NCBI GenBank assembly: GCA_016282915.1
Contig: JAEELW010000041.1
Location: 1 to 37,269, forward strand
Direction of reading: 5' to 3'
DNA length: 37,269 nucleotides
Source: Lachnospiraceae bacterium
Lineage (GTDB): Bacteria > Bacillota > Clostridia > Lachnospirales > Lachnospiraceae
How positions within the stretch are numbered: position 1 is the stretch's first letter; each line of letters begins with the position of its first letter. A model generated the notes under the pieces. That model saw only the letters and a list, made by a program, of their open reading frames with translations. It was not told the DNA's origin and did no database searches. The position numbers and the translations under genes are program-made. Positions 18,209 to 27,169 of this stretch are shown here, piece after piece.

Positions 18209-18223
18209 ATTTTCTGGTATAAT
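18195..18223 (+). promoter_or_regulatory. Sigma-A-type promoter for the c-di-GMP/phosphorelay operon
   Basis: TTGAGA at 18195-18200 and TATAAT at 18218-18223 are separated by 17 bases, and TG at 18215-18216 makes an extended -10 (TGGTATAAT). The region is clearly richer in A/T than its surroundings. Transcription should begin near 18230, about 45 bases before the EAL gene. This is the best promoter-like sequence I see in the window. Confidence 0.75.
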
Positions 18224-18274
18224 ATTCAAATATCTGTATGCTGTTCAGGGAAGGAGCCCGGCGGTAGCTGAGAG

Positions 18275-20221
18275 ATGACGTTTGGCGAGTTATTAGGCAG
18301 GTATTATACTTTTATATTCGTACTGGTCATCCTGCTTTATACGATCTATTTCAACCGAAAGATGTACAGCAGGGTGAAGGGTCATTTTCTGGCGCTCCTC
18401 GTTTGTGTTGTGCTGGAGACGGTCTTTTCCGCCGTGGAAGAATACTTTGCTGCCCTTCCGGAGCCCAGCATCTGGCGGATGCTTCTTTCGACGGTCTGTT
18501 ATATCCTGCGGCCGGCGATCATATATCAGATGCTTCTGATCATCATAAGGGATGAGGGTAAGAAAAAGAAACTGCTCACGGGACTTCCGCTTTTTGCATT
18601 TTCCCTGATCATGTTCATCAATATCCCGCTGGCGTCCCCGCTGGTCTTTTCCTATACGGAGGTGAACACCTTCGGTACCGGGCCGCTTTTCTTTACGACA
18701 TACGGTATACTTGTTCTATATCTTGCACTCATTCTTGTATTTGCTTTTCTGAAATGCGATCTGTCCGACGGGGCCGGCGAACTGCTGACGGTCCTGATCG
18801 GCGTGGCCTTTATCATCCTGAATATCGCAGGGGAGCGCTTCATCCATGGTTTCAGCGGGAATTCGGAAAATGCCACGGCCCTTGCCGTCCTGATCTATGC
18901 GGTCTATTTCAAGAGTGTTGAGGACCGGAGGGAAAGAAAGATCCTGGAAACTACGGAAAAAAAGACGGGCCTCCTCAACGAGAATGCCTGTATCACGAAG
19001 CTGGATGAGCTGGCCCGGCTTTCAAAGGCAGAAGAGTATGCTGCCGTCTTTTTCGACCTGGAGCGTTTCGGCCTGGTCAACGACCGTTACGGCATGGAGA
19101 TCGGAAACCGGGTGATCACGGAGTATGTGGGGATACTGGGCGGCATCCTACGTCAGGACGAGATCCTGGCAAGGCAGGGCGGCGACCGTTTCATTGCGGT
19201 GGTACTGCAGAGGAACCTGGACGTGCTGCTGGCACAGCTTGCGTCGACCAGGGTCCGTTTCACCGAAGGGGGGACGGATTATGATATCACTATCAGCGCC
19301 CATGTGGGCGTGTACCGGATAGAGAAAGACGATCTGAACGGGGAAGAGATCGTTTCCAACGCCCATTCCGCCCACAGCTACGGAAAGAAAGTGGGGAATA
19401 AGGTGACCTATATGAGTCCCGAGCTGAAGGCGGCACTTAAGGATGAGAAACAATATGCGTCCGAGATCCCCGTGGCGATGGCAAAAGAGGAGTTTGTTGC
19501 CTATTACCAGCCCAAGGTCAATTCCAGGACCAATATGCTCTGCGGCGCGGAGGCTCTGGTCCGTTGGGCGCGTAACGGCCAGCTGATCCCTCCCGGGAAG
19601 TTCATTCCCATCCTGGAGACCAGGGATCTGATGTGCGATATGGATTTTTACATGCTGCGGCATGTCTGTGCCGATATCGCGGCCTGGATCGAGAAGGGGC
19701 TGGTGCCTCCGACGATCTCGGTCAATTTTTCCAGAAGAAACCTTTCCAATACGCAGCTTGCGGCCGATATCGACGCGGTCGTGAAGGAATACCATGTACC
19801 CAAGAAGATGATCGAGATCGAGATCACCGAGACCACGGACGAATTTCCGATCAGCGTGCTGAAGGCTTTTGTGGACGACCTTCACAGGCTGGGTTATAAG
19901 GTGGCCGTTGACGATTTCGGAAGCGGGAGTTCTTCCTTAAGCCTTCTGCGCGAAGTGACCTTTGATACGCTAAAGATCGACAAGGGCTTTGTGGACAGGG
20001 CCTACGCCAAGGATCTCGCGATCCTCAGTTCCATGATAAAGCTCGCGGATGCGATCGGCGTGGAAACGCTGGCGGAAGGCGTGGAACAGAAGGAGCAGGT
20101 CGATACGCTTCTGTCCCTCGGCTGCGAGATCATCCAGGGTTATTATTATGACAGGCCTCTTCCGAAGGAGAGTTTTGAGAGAAGGATCATAAGCAGGAGA
20201 TATAAAGATGACCAAGGTTGA
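18275..20221 (+). CDS. 7TM membrane protein with degenerate GGDEF and intact EAL domain (c-di-GMP phosphodiesterase)
   Basis: 648 residues. About seven hydrophobic helices lie in residues 10-212, a sensor region like the 7TM inputs of signalling proteins. The GGDEF-like domain (about 225-390) keeps the FFDLERFGLVNDRYG half-site, but the signature is GGDRF (302-306); the Glu needed for diguanylate cyclase chemistry is Arg, so it is probably inactive or a GTP-binding regulator. The EAL domain (about 405-640) has EALVRW (E426), SVNFSRRNL, EIEITET, VAVDDFGSG (D546, D547), LKIDKGFV and AEGVEQ, the full set of metal and catalytic residues, so it should hydrolyse c-di-GMP to pGpG. The ATG is the first start after an in-frame TGA (18269-18271); the nearest strong Shine-Dalgarno (AAGGAG, 18251-18256) is unusually far, 18 bases away. 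It overlaps the next gene by 14 bases. Confidence 0.95.
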   Translation: MTFGELLGRYYTFIFVLVILLYTIYFNRKMYSRVKGHFLALLVCVVLETVFSAVEEYFAALPEPSIWRMLLSTVCYILRPAIIYQMLLIIIRDEGKKKKLLTGLPLFAFSLIMFINIPLASPLVFSYTEVNTFGTGPLFFTTYGILVLYLALILVFAFLKCDLSDGAGELLTVLIGVAFIILNIAGERFIHGFSGNSENATALAVLIYAVYFKSVEDRRERKILETTEKKTGLLNENACITKLDELARLSKAEEYAAVFFDLERFGLVNDRYGMEIGNRVITEYVGILGGILRQDEILARQGGDRFIAVVLQRNLDVLLAQLASTRVRFTEGGTDYDITISAHVGVYRIEKDDLNGEEIVSNAHSAHSYGKKVGNKVTYMSPELKAALKDEKQYASEIPVAMAKEEFVAYYQPKVNSRTNMLCGAEALVRWARNGQLIPPGKFIPILETRDLMCDMDFYMLRHVCADIAAWIEKGLVPPTISVNFSRRNLSNTQLAADIDAVVKEYHVPKKMIEIEITETTDEFPISVLKAFVDDLHRLGYKVAVDDFGSGSSSLSLLREVTFDTLKIDKGFVDRAYAKDLAILSSMIKLADAIGVETLAEGVEQKEQVDTLLSLGCEIIQGYYYDRPLPKESFERRIISRRYKDDQG

Positions 20222-21557
20222 TAATCATAAAAAAGTGATCAGGATCCTTACGTTTATTTTGCTTGCGATCACGGCGGTCATACTGGTGCTCTTTGTCATC
20301 CATGCGATCAATGTGAAGAACTACAATGAGGAATGGAGAGTGGTCACGCCGGATTCTTCGGCCACACAGGTGGTGGTGGATATCCATCCGCGCGGAGGCT
20401 CGACCGATTCCTGGCTGAAGACGGATACGGGTCTCGGGACGGATCTGAACGCAAAGATCTACGATCTGGTCGTGACGAATAATGCCCATACCTATGTGGA
20501 GGACTGGTATATCCGCATACAGATCACGGAGAACTGCTATTTAAACAATGCCTGGTGCGGCAAGTTTGAAGTCCATCAGTTTGATGAAAGGGGAAAGGAA
20601 CTTTCCCAGACGGTCGATCTGCGTGATTTTGATTACAACGATCTGCAGATCAATTATTACCATGCCGGTCAGGATCTGCTCATTCCCCTCACGCCCGGGG
20701 ATTATCTGATCTACCATCCGGATGCCGGTGTCTCCGAAGAGGTGCCGATCAAAGGAACAGCCGACATGTCGGGTTCCAGCGTATGCGGGATCATCATGTA
20801 CAGTGTCTCCGGCGATGTGGACCTGAATGCCTATGAGCTTTCCTACCGGCTTCACCAGTCGGTATGGGAGGGTAAACAGGGGAGTTTTTTCATCGCGGCA
20901 TTTGCACTGCTGGCACTGTCGTTTATGATCCTGGGCACGGTCTTTCTGGTGACCGTCCGTTTTGAGGGCAGGATCCAGAGCCAGAACAGGGTGCTCGGGG
21001 ATGCCTTCAAGATCTGCTGCGGACTGGCCGATTCCAGGGATTATTATTCAAAAGGACATTCCGAGAGAGTCGCTCTCTATTCGAGGATGATCGGCGAAAA
21101 GATGGGCATGGATAAAAGCGACTGCGATCTCGTATACAATGCGGCACTCCTTCACGATATCGGAAATGCCTTTGTCAGTGAGCAGATCCTTCGGAAAAAC
21201 GGGAAGCTTACGCGGGAGGAATATGCGGAAGTAAAGAGGCATACGGTCAGGGCTTCGGAGATCCTGAAGGAGGCCACGTCGATCCCGAAGGCAGAAGAAG
21301 CCGCACTTTACCATCATGAACACTTCGACGGGAGCGGCTATCCGTACGGAAAGAAAGAGGAGGAGATCCCGCTGATCGCGCGGATCGTTGCGGTCGCGGA
21401 AGCTTACGATGCGATGAGCAATGACAGGCCGTACCGGCAGAAGCTGATGCGTGAACAGATCAGGGAAGAGCTGATCAAAAACAGGGGGACGCAGTTTGAT
21501 CCTGCGATCGTTACGGCCTTTCTGGATATTATGGGTGAGAGGGATCTCGGATCATGA
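20208..21557 (+). CDS. Membrane-anchored HD-GYP domain protein (putative c-di-GMP phosphodiesterase)
   Basis: 449 residues. AGGAG (20195-20199) gives the ATG at 20208, inside the previous gene. A transmembrane helix lies at about 12-33; an extracytoplasmic beta-rich domain at about 40-220 (Trp/Tyr/Asn-rich, 'VTNNAHTYVEDWYIRI...NNAW', reminiscent of carbohydrate-binding beta-sandwiches); a second transmembrane helix at about 226-250; and the HD-GYP domain at about 260-449. Motifs seen: LLHDIGN (H316, D317), KRHTVRASEIL, HHEHFDGSGYP (H369-P379) and AEAYDAMSNDRPYR. The usual Lys after HDIG is Asn, and the usual VADxYDA Asp is Glu (AEAYDA), so activity or metal choice may differ. HD-GYP enzymes degrade c-di-GMP to GMP or pGpG. 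With the EAL protein before it, the operon encodes two c-di-GMP-degrading outputs. It overlaps the following kinase gene by ATGA. Confidence 0.94.
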   Translation: MTKVDNHKKVIRILTFILLAITAVILVLFVIHAINVKNYNEEWRVVTPDSSATQVVVDIHPRGGSTDSWLKTDTGLGTDLNAKIYDLVVTNNAHTYVEDWYIRIQITENCYLNNAWCGKFEVHQFDERGKELSQTVDLRDFDYNDLQINYYHAGQDLLIPLTPGDYLIYHPDAGVSEEVPIKGTADMSGSSVCGIIMYSVSGDVDLNAYELSYRLHQSVWEGKQGSFFIAAFALLALSFMILGTVFLVTVRFEGRIQSQNRVLGDAFKICCGLADSRDYYSKGHSERVALYSRMIGEKMGMDKSDCDLVYNAALLHDIGNAFVSEQILRKNGKLTREEYAEVKRHTVRASEILKEATSIPKAEEAALYHHEHFDGSGYPYGKKEEEIPLIARIVAVAEAYDAMSNDRPYRQKLMREQIREELIKNRGTQFDPAIVTAFLDIMGERDLGS

Positions 21558-24500
21558 ACAGATGGAAGAAGCATATCCTGATCTTGTTTGCTGCCATACT
21601 TATGAATATCTGCGGGCGTTACCTTGCACTTTCGCTTGAGCTGCCGGCGTATCTGAACCTGTGCGGGACCATTTTGGCGGCCTATCTTGCGGGGCCGCTC
21701 AGCGGGGCGGCAGCAGCGGCCGCAAGCTGCGTCCTGTCCTGTCTGTTCAGCCCGGGCGATCTGTATTTTCTGATCGCGGATATCGCCGTTGCGCTCGCCG
21801 CCGGACTCGTTGCAAAGAAAAACGCGTATTTCTCGAAGTTTTCACTGATCATCAGCGCTACCGCGTTTTTTGCCTGTGTCAGGGCGGCGGTCATTCTCCC
21901 GGTCAATCTGAAAGTTTACGACGGAAGGAGCGGCTTTGTCACTACGGATGCGGTCATCGATTATCTCGGCAGTCTGTCTTCTCCCGCCTGGTTAAGGTAT
22001 ACGGTGGCAGCGCTTTTTATCGGCTTTACGGATGTGCTGGCCGCGACATTTCTGATCTGGTTCGGGATGCATATCCGGAGGAATTTCGGAAAACGGAGAC
22101 GGGCGGCCGAACTGAAGAAGCAGCTCCGCGGGAATATAGCGGCAGGACTGCTCCTTGTCCTTTTATCCTCACTGATCTTTGGCGCGGTTCCTGTCCTTGC
22201 GAAGGATCCCATCAGTTTTGTCGAGAAGCTGTATAACGGTGAGAACGGTCTTGTGGGCGGCTGCCTGAACGATATCGCCATGACGCGGGACGGTTCCATG
22301 TGGATCGCAACCTACGGCGGCCTGTTCCGCTTTAACGGCTCGCGTTTCATCCTCATGGACAATCTGCAGAGCGTAAGGTCGGTTCAGTCGCTTTTTGTCG
22401 ATGAAGAAGACCGTCTGTGGGCGGGGACGCAGGACGCGGGCGTTACGCTTTTAAACATCGATATGTCCTGGCGTACCCTTGATATGAACAACGGGCTTCC
22501 TTCCAATTCCGTGAAGTGCATCTCCAGGGACAGCAACGGTCTGTATTATTTCGGGACGACGGGCGGACTCGTTACCGCAGAGTATGATAACGGCGAGGTC
22601 CGCATCCTTAAGACGATCCCGGAGGCCGGAAACATCAGGGATCTTTCGCCGGATAAAGAAGGGCATATGATCGTCATGACCAATCTCGGGGAGATCAGCT
22701 GTTATGAAAAGGGGGAGCTGCTGGCAGCGCTGGAGCTTTCCGGACATACTCCGAGAGGGATAAAGTACAGGAGTAACGGAGCGATCTATATCGGGACGGA
22801 GACGGAAACGATACTGATCTATGAATTCAGGGATGGTGCGTTTAAAAAAAGGGGAAGTAAATTTGCCCAGGGTATGAAGACGGTCCGGGATTTCTGGTTT
22901 GACGAGAGCGGGATCATCTATGTCGCCGCGGACAACGGGATCGGCTGTTTCGACACTACCGGGCATTTCACGATGATCGAAAGCGGGAGTTTCAACAATT
23001 CCATCGATCATGTATTCCGTGATTATCAGGGAAATATCTGGTTTACTTCGTCAAGGTGCGGACTGCTCTGTCTCGGCCGTTCGGGATTTACCGATGTTTT
23101 CAAACTGTGCAATGAAAAGAATACGGTCTGTAATGCGATCAGGAATTGGAACGGATATTATTATGTCGCTTCCAATGACGGACTCAGGATCCTGGATGTA
23201 AACACGGGGGTAAGCCTGAAGAACAATGTGACCAAGCAGTTATCCGGCGTACGGATCCGGAGCATGGAGATCGCCGCCGACGGGAACCTTCTGCTCGCAA
23301 CCTACGGCATGGGCCTGGTGGAGGTCACGAAGGACGGAAAGGTCCTTCCGTACCTGGGCTGGGACGGAGCGGAAGAAAATGTCCGCCTGGTAAGCGTTCT
23401 TTCCGACGGTACGGTCGTAAGCTCCAGCGACGCGGGAATGCTCTTTATCCACGATCAGAAGGTAAAGTCAAGGCTCAGGCTCGGAAAGGATCTGGGCGGC
23501 GGAACGATCCTGAACATCTTCGAGACGGAGGACCACAGCCTTCTGTGCGGAACGGACGGAGACGGGATCGCGGTGATCAGGAACGGGAAGCCGGAGCGTT
23601 ATATCACACGTGAGGACGGGCTTTCTTCCGGGGTAGTCCTCAGGATCGTGAAGGATAAATACGCCGACGGCTATTTTGCGCTGACGGGCAGCGGTCTCTG
23701 CTATATGGATCCGGAGCTGAATGTCCGGGAACTGAAGATGCCCTATTATAATAATTTTGACATCGCATTTAATGACAACGGGGAGATCTTTGTCCTGGGC
23801 GGCGCCGGCATCTATATCTGCGATTACGGTGCGCTGCTCGCTAACGGGAGCATGGATACCTATGTCCTGCTGGACAGCAAAGCTGGGCTTCCCGGGAGCA
23901 TAACGAGCAATGCCTGGAATCATATCACGGAGGACGGGCAGATCTATATCTGCGGCACCGGCGGCGTGTACCGTCTGAACCTGAACAATTATGAGGTGCG
24001 CGTCGGGGACTACCGTACCAAGATCACTTCGATCAAAAGGGACGGCGTCTTCGAGGATGTGACCCAGATCGGGACCATCACGATCCCCAGAGGAACGGAG
24101 CGTATTGAGTTCGATCTGGAAATCAACAATTATACCACTTCCGATCCGTATGTGAGCTATTACCTCAACGGCGTGGATAAGGAAAAGACCACGGTCCTTT
24201 CCAGCAAGCTCGGAAGCGTGACTTATTACGATATCCCATACGGAGAGCACGATTTTGTCATCAACGTCCTGGATGATAAGGGAAGGATACTGGCGAGCCA
24301 GACCTACGTCTTTTCAAAGGAAAGAGAGATTTATGAAAATACGGGCTTCCTCGTGTATTTTTATATCATGCTCTTTACGTTCATCGCCTTTATCGTAACG
24401 TCCATCGTGCAGGGAGCCCTCTGGTCGCAGCAGAAAAAAGAAAAGGGACGGCATGAACAGGTCGTATCCCAGCTGGAACGGGAAAAGACGGAGGCGCTGG

Positions 24501-26365
24501 AGCGCGCGCTCCACATGGAGGAGGATGCAAACCGGACCAAGTCGGCCTTCCTTGCCAATATGTCCCACGAGATCCGTACGCCGATCAACGCGATCATCGG
24601 TATGGATACGATGATCATGCGGGAGTCCAAAGAAGCGGCGATCAGGACCTATGCACGCGATATCCTCAGTGCCGGAAAGACGCTGCTCTCCCTGATCAAC
24701 GATATCCTGGATTTCTCCAAGATCGAATCCGGAAAGCTGGAGCTGGTGCTTGGGGAATACCGCCTGTCCGGGCTGCTCAACGGCATCATGACGATGATCG
24801 CGCCGAAGGCGGAGGCGAAGAAGCTGGAACTGGAGGTGAACGTTGATCCGGATACGCCGGACGGTCTGTACGGGGATGAAGTGCGGATCGAACAGATCAT
24901 CATCAATATCCTGAACAACGCCGTGAAGTATACGGAGAAGGGAAAGGTCAGCCTCGATGTCGCTTTTGAAGAAGCGGAAGGCGGAGCTATCGTCTTAATG
25001 GTAAGCGTGACGGATACCGGGATCGGGATCAGGGCCGAGGATCTGGAAAAACTCTTCTCTCCTTATGAAAGGATCGAGGAACAGAGGAACAAAAAGATCG
25101 AAGGCACAGGCCTGGGCATGAGCATCACCAAGAACCTGCTGGAAAAGATGGGAAGCAGGCTGGAAGTCTCCAGCGTATACGGGGAGGGATCCACCTTCAG
25201 CTTCCGGATCACGCAGCCCGTGATCAACGCCGAAAAGATCGGGGATTTCCGGGAGAGGGCAGAGGAAGAGACTGCGGCCCCTGCGGATACGGAGCACTTC
25301 CACGCGCCGGATGCACAGCTCCTTGTGGTCGACGATGTGGAGATGAACCTCATCGTTGCGAGAAACCTTCTGAAGCGGATCCGCGTACAGCTGGATACCG
25401 TGCAGAGCGGAAAGGAAGCCGTAGAACGCGCAAAAGAAAAAGCATATGACATCATTCTGCTGGATTCCATGATGCCCGGAATGAACGGGGAAGAGACCAT
25501 GCAGAGCATACGCGCCGGGTGCCCGCTCAATGCCGAAACGCCCATCATCGTGCTCACGGCGCATGCCGTAAAGGGCGCCCGGGAGGAGTATCTGTCCCTG
25601 GGATATACGAACTATCTTTCCAAGCCTCTGGACGGGGTAAAGCTGGAAGCGATGATACAGAGCTATCTGCCGGATGAAAAGATCATCTTCGTTGAGGAAG
25701 AAATGCAGGAAGCTGCTGCGGATACGGACACCCGGCAGGGAAGCTGGCCTGCGGCGGAAGACAGCGAGCTTTCACGCATCGCAAAGATCGACGGGATCGA
25801 TACCGCACAGGGTATGGAGACAGCCGGAGGAGAAGAGGCCTATATCCTGATCTGCCGCAATTTCCATGATACGGCCCAAATGCGGATCGGGATGATAAAG
25901 GAATATTTTGAAAAAGAGGAATACGGTGACTATACGATACAGGTACACGCCTTAAAGAGCTCCGCAAGGCTGATCGGCGCCCTTGCTTTTTCGGAAGAGG
26001 CGCTGGCGCTGGAAACGGCCGGAAGGGAAGGCGATACCGAAAAGATCAGAAAGGATACGGAGGGTATCCTGAAGAAATACGAATGGTACTATGAGCAGCT
26101 GGATGAGATATTCGGCGAAAAGGAAAACGGGGATGACGACAGGGAAGCGATCTCCGAAGACGAGCTGAAGGAACGTCTGTCCGAAATGGCTGAGCTTCTG
26201 GAAGCATTTGACTTTGATACCGCAAAGGAGCTTTTTGATACCTTTGCTGATGTGCGTTTACCCGATGATTTTAAGGAGATATACGGAGAGATGAAAACAA
26301 AAATGGCGGAGCTGGACAGGGACGGTATGCTCGCGCTGATAAGCGGAGGAAGTGAGGATGATTGA
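21554..26365 (+). CDS. Hybrid sensor histidine kinase: membrane domain, propeller, Y_Y_Y, HisKA-HATPase, REC, HPt
   Basis: 1603 residues. Residues 1-175 are hydrophobic and resemble ECF-transporter S-component domains ('YLNLCGTILAAYLAGPLSG'). A further helix at about 195-217 ends in AKD, like an export signal. About 225-815 holds some 13-14 propeller blades with Reg_prop signatures (MWIATYGGLFRFNG, LWAGTQDAG, LYYFGTTGGL, LLCGTDGDG, IYICGTGGVYRLN), followed by a Y_Y_Y domain (about 820-925) and a transmembrane helix (about 930-955). Inside: HisKA with H1005 (SHEIRTP), HATPase with N-box N1121/N1122, DTGIGI and GTGLGM, receiver with D1304 (LLDSMMPG), and HPt with H1465 (HALKSSARLIGA). About 90 further helical residues may be a second HPt-like fold. 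It should run a His-Asp-His phosphorelay from a periplasm-facing or sugar-type signal, perhaps to the next gene's receiver or back to the c-di-GMP enzymes. Confidence 0.96.
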   Translation: MNRWKKHILILFAAILMNICGRYLALSLELPAYLNLCGTILAAYLAGPLSGAAAAAASCVLSCLFSPGDLYFLIADIAVALAAGLVAKKNAYFSKFSLIISATAFFACVRAAVILPVNLKVYDGRSGFVTTDAVIDYLGSLSSPAWLRYTVAALFIGFTDVLAATFLIWFGMHIRRNFGKRRRAAELKKQLRGNIAAGLLLVLLSSLIFGAVPVLAKDPISFVEKLYNGENGLVGGCLNDIAMTRDGSMWIATYGGLFRFNGSRFILMDNLQSVRSVQSLFVDEEDRLWAGTQDAGVTLLNIDMSWRTLDMNNGLPSNSVKCISRDSNGLYYFGTTGGLVTAEYDNGEVRILKTIPEAGNIRDLSPDKEGHMIVMTNLGEISCYEKGELLAALELSGHTPRGIKYRSNGAIYIGTETETILIYEFRDGAFKKRGSKFAQGMKTVRDFWFDESGIIYVAADNGIGCFDTTGHFTMIESGSFNNSIDHVFRDYQGNIWFTSSRCGLLCLGRSGFTDVFKLCNEKNTVCNAIRNWNGYYYVASNDGLRILDVNTGVSLKNNVTKQLSGVRIRSMEIAADGNLLLATYGMGLVEVTKDGKVLPYLGWDGAEENVRLVSVLSDGTVVSSSDAGMLFIHDQKVKSRLRLGKDLGGGTILNIFETEDHSLLCGTDGDGIAVIRNGKPERYITREDGLSSGVVLRIVKDKYADGYFALTGSGLCYMDPELNVRELKMPYYNNFDIAFNDNGEIFVLGGAGIYICDYGALLANGSMDTYVLLDSKAGLPGSITSNAWNHITEDGQIYICGTGGVYRLNLNNYEVRVGDYRTKITSIKRDGVFEDVTQIGTITIPRGTERIEFDLEINNYTTSDPYVSYYLNGVDKEKTTVLSSKLGSVTYYDIPYGEHDFVINVLDDKGRILASQTYVFSKEREIYENTGFLVYFYIMLFTFIAFIVTSIVQGALWSQQKKEKGRHEQVVSQLEREKTEALERALHMEEDANRTKSAFLANMSHEIRTPINAIIGMDTMIMRESKEAAIRTYARDILSAGKTLLSLINDILDFSKIESGKLELVLGEYRLSGLLNGIMTMIAPKAEAKKLELEVNVDPDTPDGLYGDEVRIEQIIINILNNAVKYTEKGKVSLDVAFEEAEGGAIVLMVSVTDTGIGIRAEDLEKLFSPYERIEEQRNKKIEGTGLGMSITKNLLEKMGSRLEVSSVYGEGSTFSFRITQPVINAEKIGDFRERAEEETAAPADTEHFHAPDAQLLVVDDVEMNLIVARNLLKRIRVQLDTVQSGKEAVERAKEKAYDIILLDSMMPGMNGEETMQSIRAGCPLNAETPIIVLTAHAVKGAREEYLSLGYTNYLSKPLDGVKLEAMIQSYLPDEKIIFVEEEMQEAAADTDTRQGSWPAAEDSELSRIAKIDGIDTAQGMETAGGEEAYILICRNFHDTAQMRIGMIKEYFEKEEYGDYTIQVHALKSSARLIGALAFSEEALALETAGREGDTEKIRKDTEGILKKYEWYYEQLDEIFGEKENGDDDREAISEDELKERLSEMAELLEAFDFDTAKELFDTFADVRLPDDFKEIYGEMKTKMAELDRDGMLALISGGSEDD
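26345..26349 (+). promoter_or_regulatory. Ribosome binding site that decides the start of the tandem-receiver gene
   Basis: GGAGG here lies 8 bases before the ATG at 26358 but only 2 before an in-frame GTG at 26352. The ATG is therefore the better start, overlapping the upstream kinase gene by 8 bases. Confidence 0.75.
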
Positions 26366-27122
26366 TACAAGGGTACTCTTTGTTTCTGACAGAGAGACAT
26401 TTATCGTACAGTCCATCATCAAAAAACTGGAAGCGGAAAAAGTGGAATGTACGTTCTCGACGCTTCAGGTTAAGAACCTGAGCGATGTGAAAAGCCGGAT
26501 CGGCTCGCTGGTCTATCTCTACATCGACGACCAGAACGAATCTGACAGGGAAGGTCTGACTTACCTGAGAGATCTCTGTGCGGATAAGAACTGTTCGCTC
26601 TACCTGATCGGCTACAAGGAGACGATCGAGGAGATGAAGGAGAAATATTTTCCGGCCGGTATCGCGGGCGAATTCTACCGCCCCGTAAACGCCGGACAGC
26701 TGGCGGCGGAAGTATTAAAGGAAGTCAGTAAGGATGCGGACTTCATAAACAGAAAACACATCCTGGTGGTGGACGATTCCGGCGTCATGCTTTCGACCAT
26801 CAAAAGCTGGCTCGATGAGAAATACCGCGTAACTCCCGTTAATTCGGCGCTGAACGCGATCACATTTCTCTCGAAGGAAAGACCGGATCTGATCCTTCTG
26901 GATTATGAGATGCCCGCATGCTCCGGGAAACAGTTTCTTGAGATGCTGAGGAGCGACAGCGAGCGGGGGGATATCCCTGTCATCTTCCTCACCGGCAGGG
27001 ACGATGCAGAGAGTGTCAGAAGCGTACTGGCACTGAAACCTGCAGGCTATCTGTTGAAATCCCTTCCGAAGGAAAAGATCGTAGGGGAGATCGATACTTT
27101 TTTTGCAAAGCAGAAAGCATGA
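26358..27122 (+). CDS. Tandem receiver-domain response regulator
   Basis: 254 residues from the preferred ATG (256 if GTG 26352 is used). About 1-125 is a diverged receiver-like domain: VLFVSDRETF has only one acidic residue at the metal site, and the phosphoacceptor region reads VYLYIDD. About 130-254 is a canonical receiver: ILVVDDSGVM (acid pair), LILLDYEMP with phosphoacceptor D182, IFLTGRDD with the switch Thr, and GYLLKSLP with the conserved Lys. There is no DNA-binding or enzymatic output, so it is a phosphate shuttle or protein-protein switch. Its gene overlaps the hybrid kinase gene, making that kinase's HPt the obvious donor. The diverged first domain may serve dimerisation or partner recognition. 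Confidence 0.94.
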   Translation: MIDTRVLFVSDRETFIVQSIIKKLEAEKVECTFSTLQVKNLSDVKSRIGSLVYLYIDDQNESDREGLTYLRDLCADKNCSLYLIGYKETIEEMKEKYFPAGIAGEFYRPVNAGQLAAEVLKEVSKDADFINRKHILVVDDSGVMLSTIKSWLDEKYRVTPVNSALNAITFLSKERPDLILLDYEMPACSGKQFLEMLRSDSERGDIPVIFLTGRDDAESVRSVLALKPAGYLLKSLPKEKIVGEIDTFFAKQKA

Positions 27123-27128
27123 TATAAA
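27120..27128 (+). promoter_or_regulatory. Possible extended -10 promoter before the giant peptidase gene
   Basis: TGATATAAA at 27120-27128 matches an extended -10 element (TGn-TATAAT, one mismatch) in an A/T-rich patch that starts at the end of the receiver gene. The only -35-like text is poor (TTGCAA at 27103, spacer 14). It could start transcription of the giant gene from its own 5' region, or the gene could simply be read from the upstream operon. Confidence 0.3.
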
Positions 27129-27153
27129 TAATAAAACCCAATCCATTTTAAAA

Positions 27154-27160
27154 GAGGAGG
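27154..27160 (+). promoter_or_regulatory. Strong ribosome binding site of the giant peptidase gene
   Basis: GAGGAGG ends 9 bases before the ATG at 27170. It fixes the start of the frame that runs to the right edge; an overlapping short frame beginning at 27103 has no such site. Confidence 0.8.
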
Positions 27161-27169
27161 TTCAGGCAA

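Noticed and set aside
17048-18229. 393-codon minus-strand frame spanning three + strand genes and the TIR remnant
   Set aside because: It overlaps genes with good ribosome sites and clear motifs on the + strand, and has no start signal or family features of its own.
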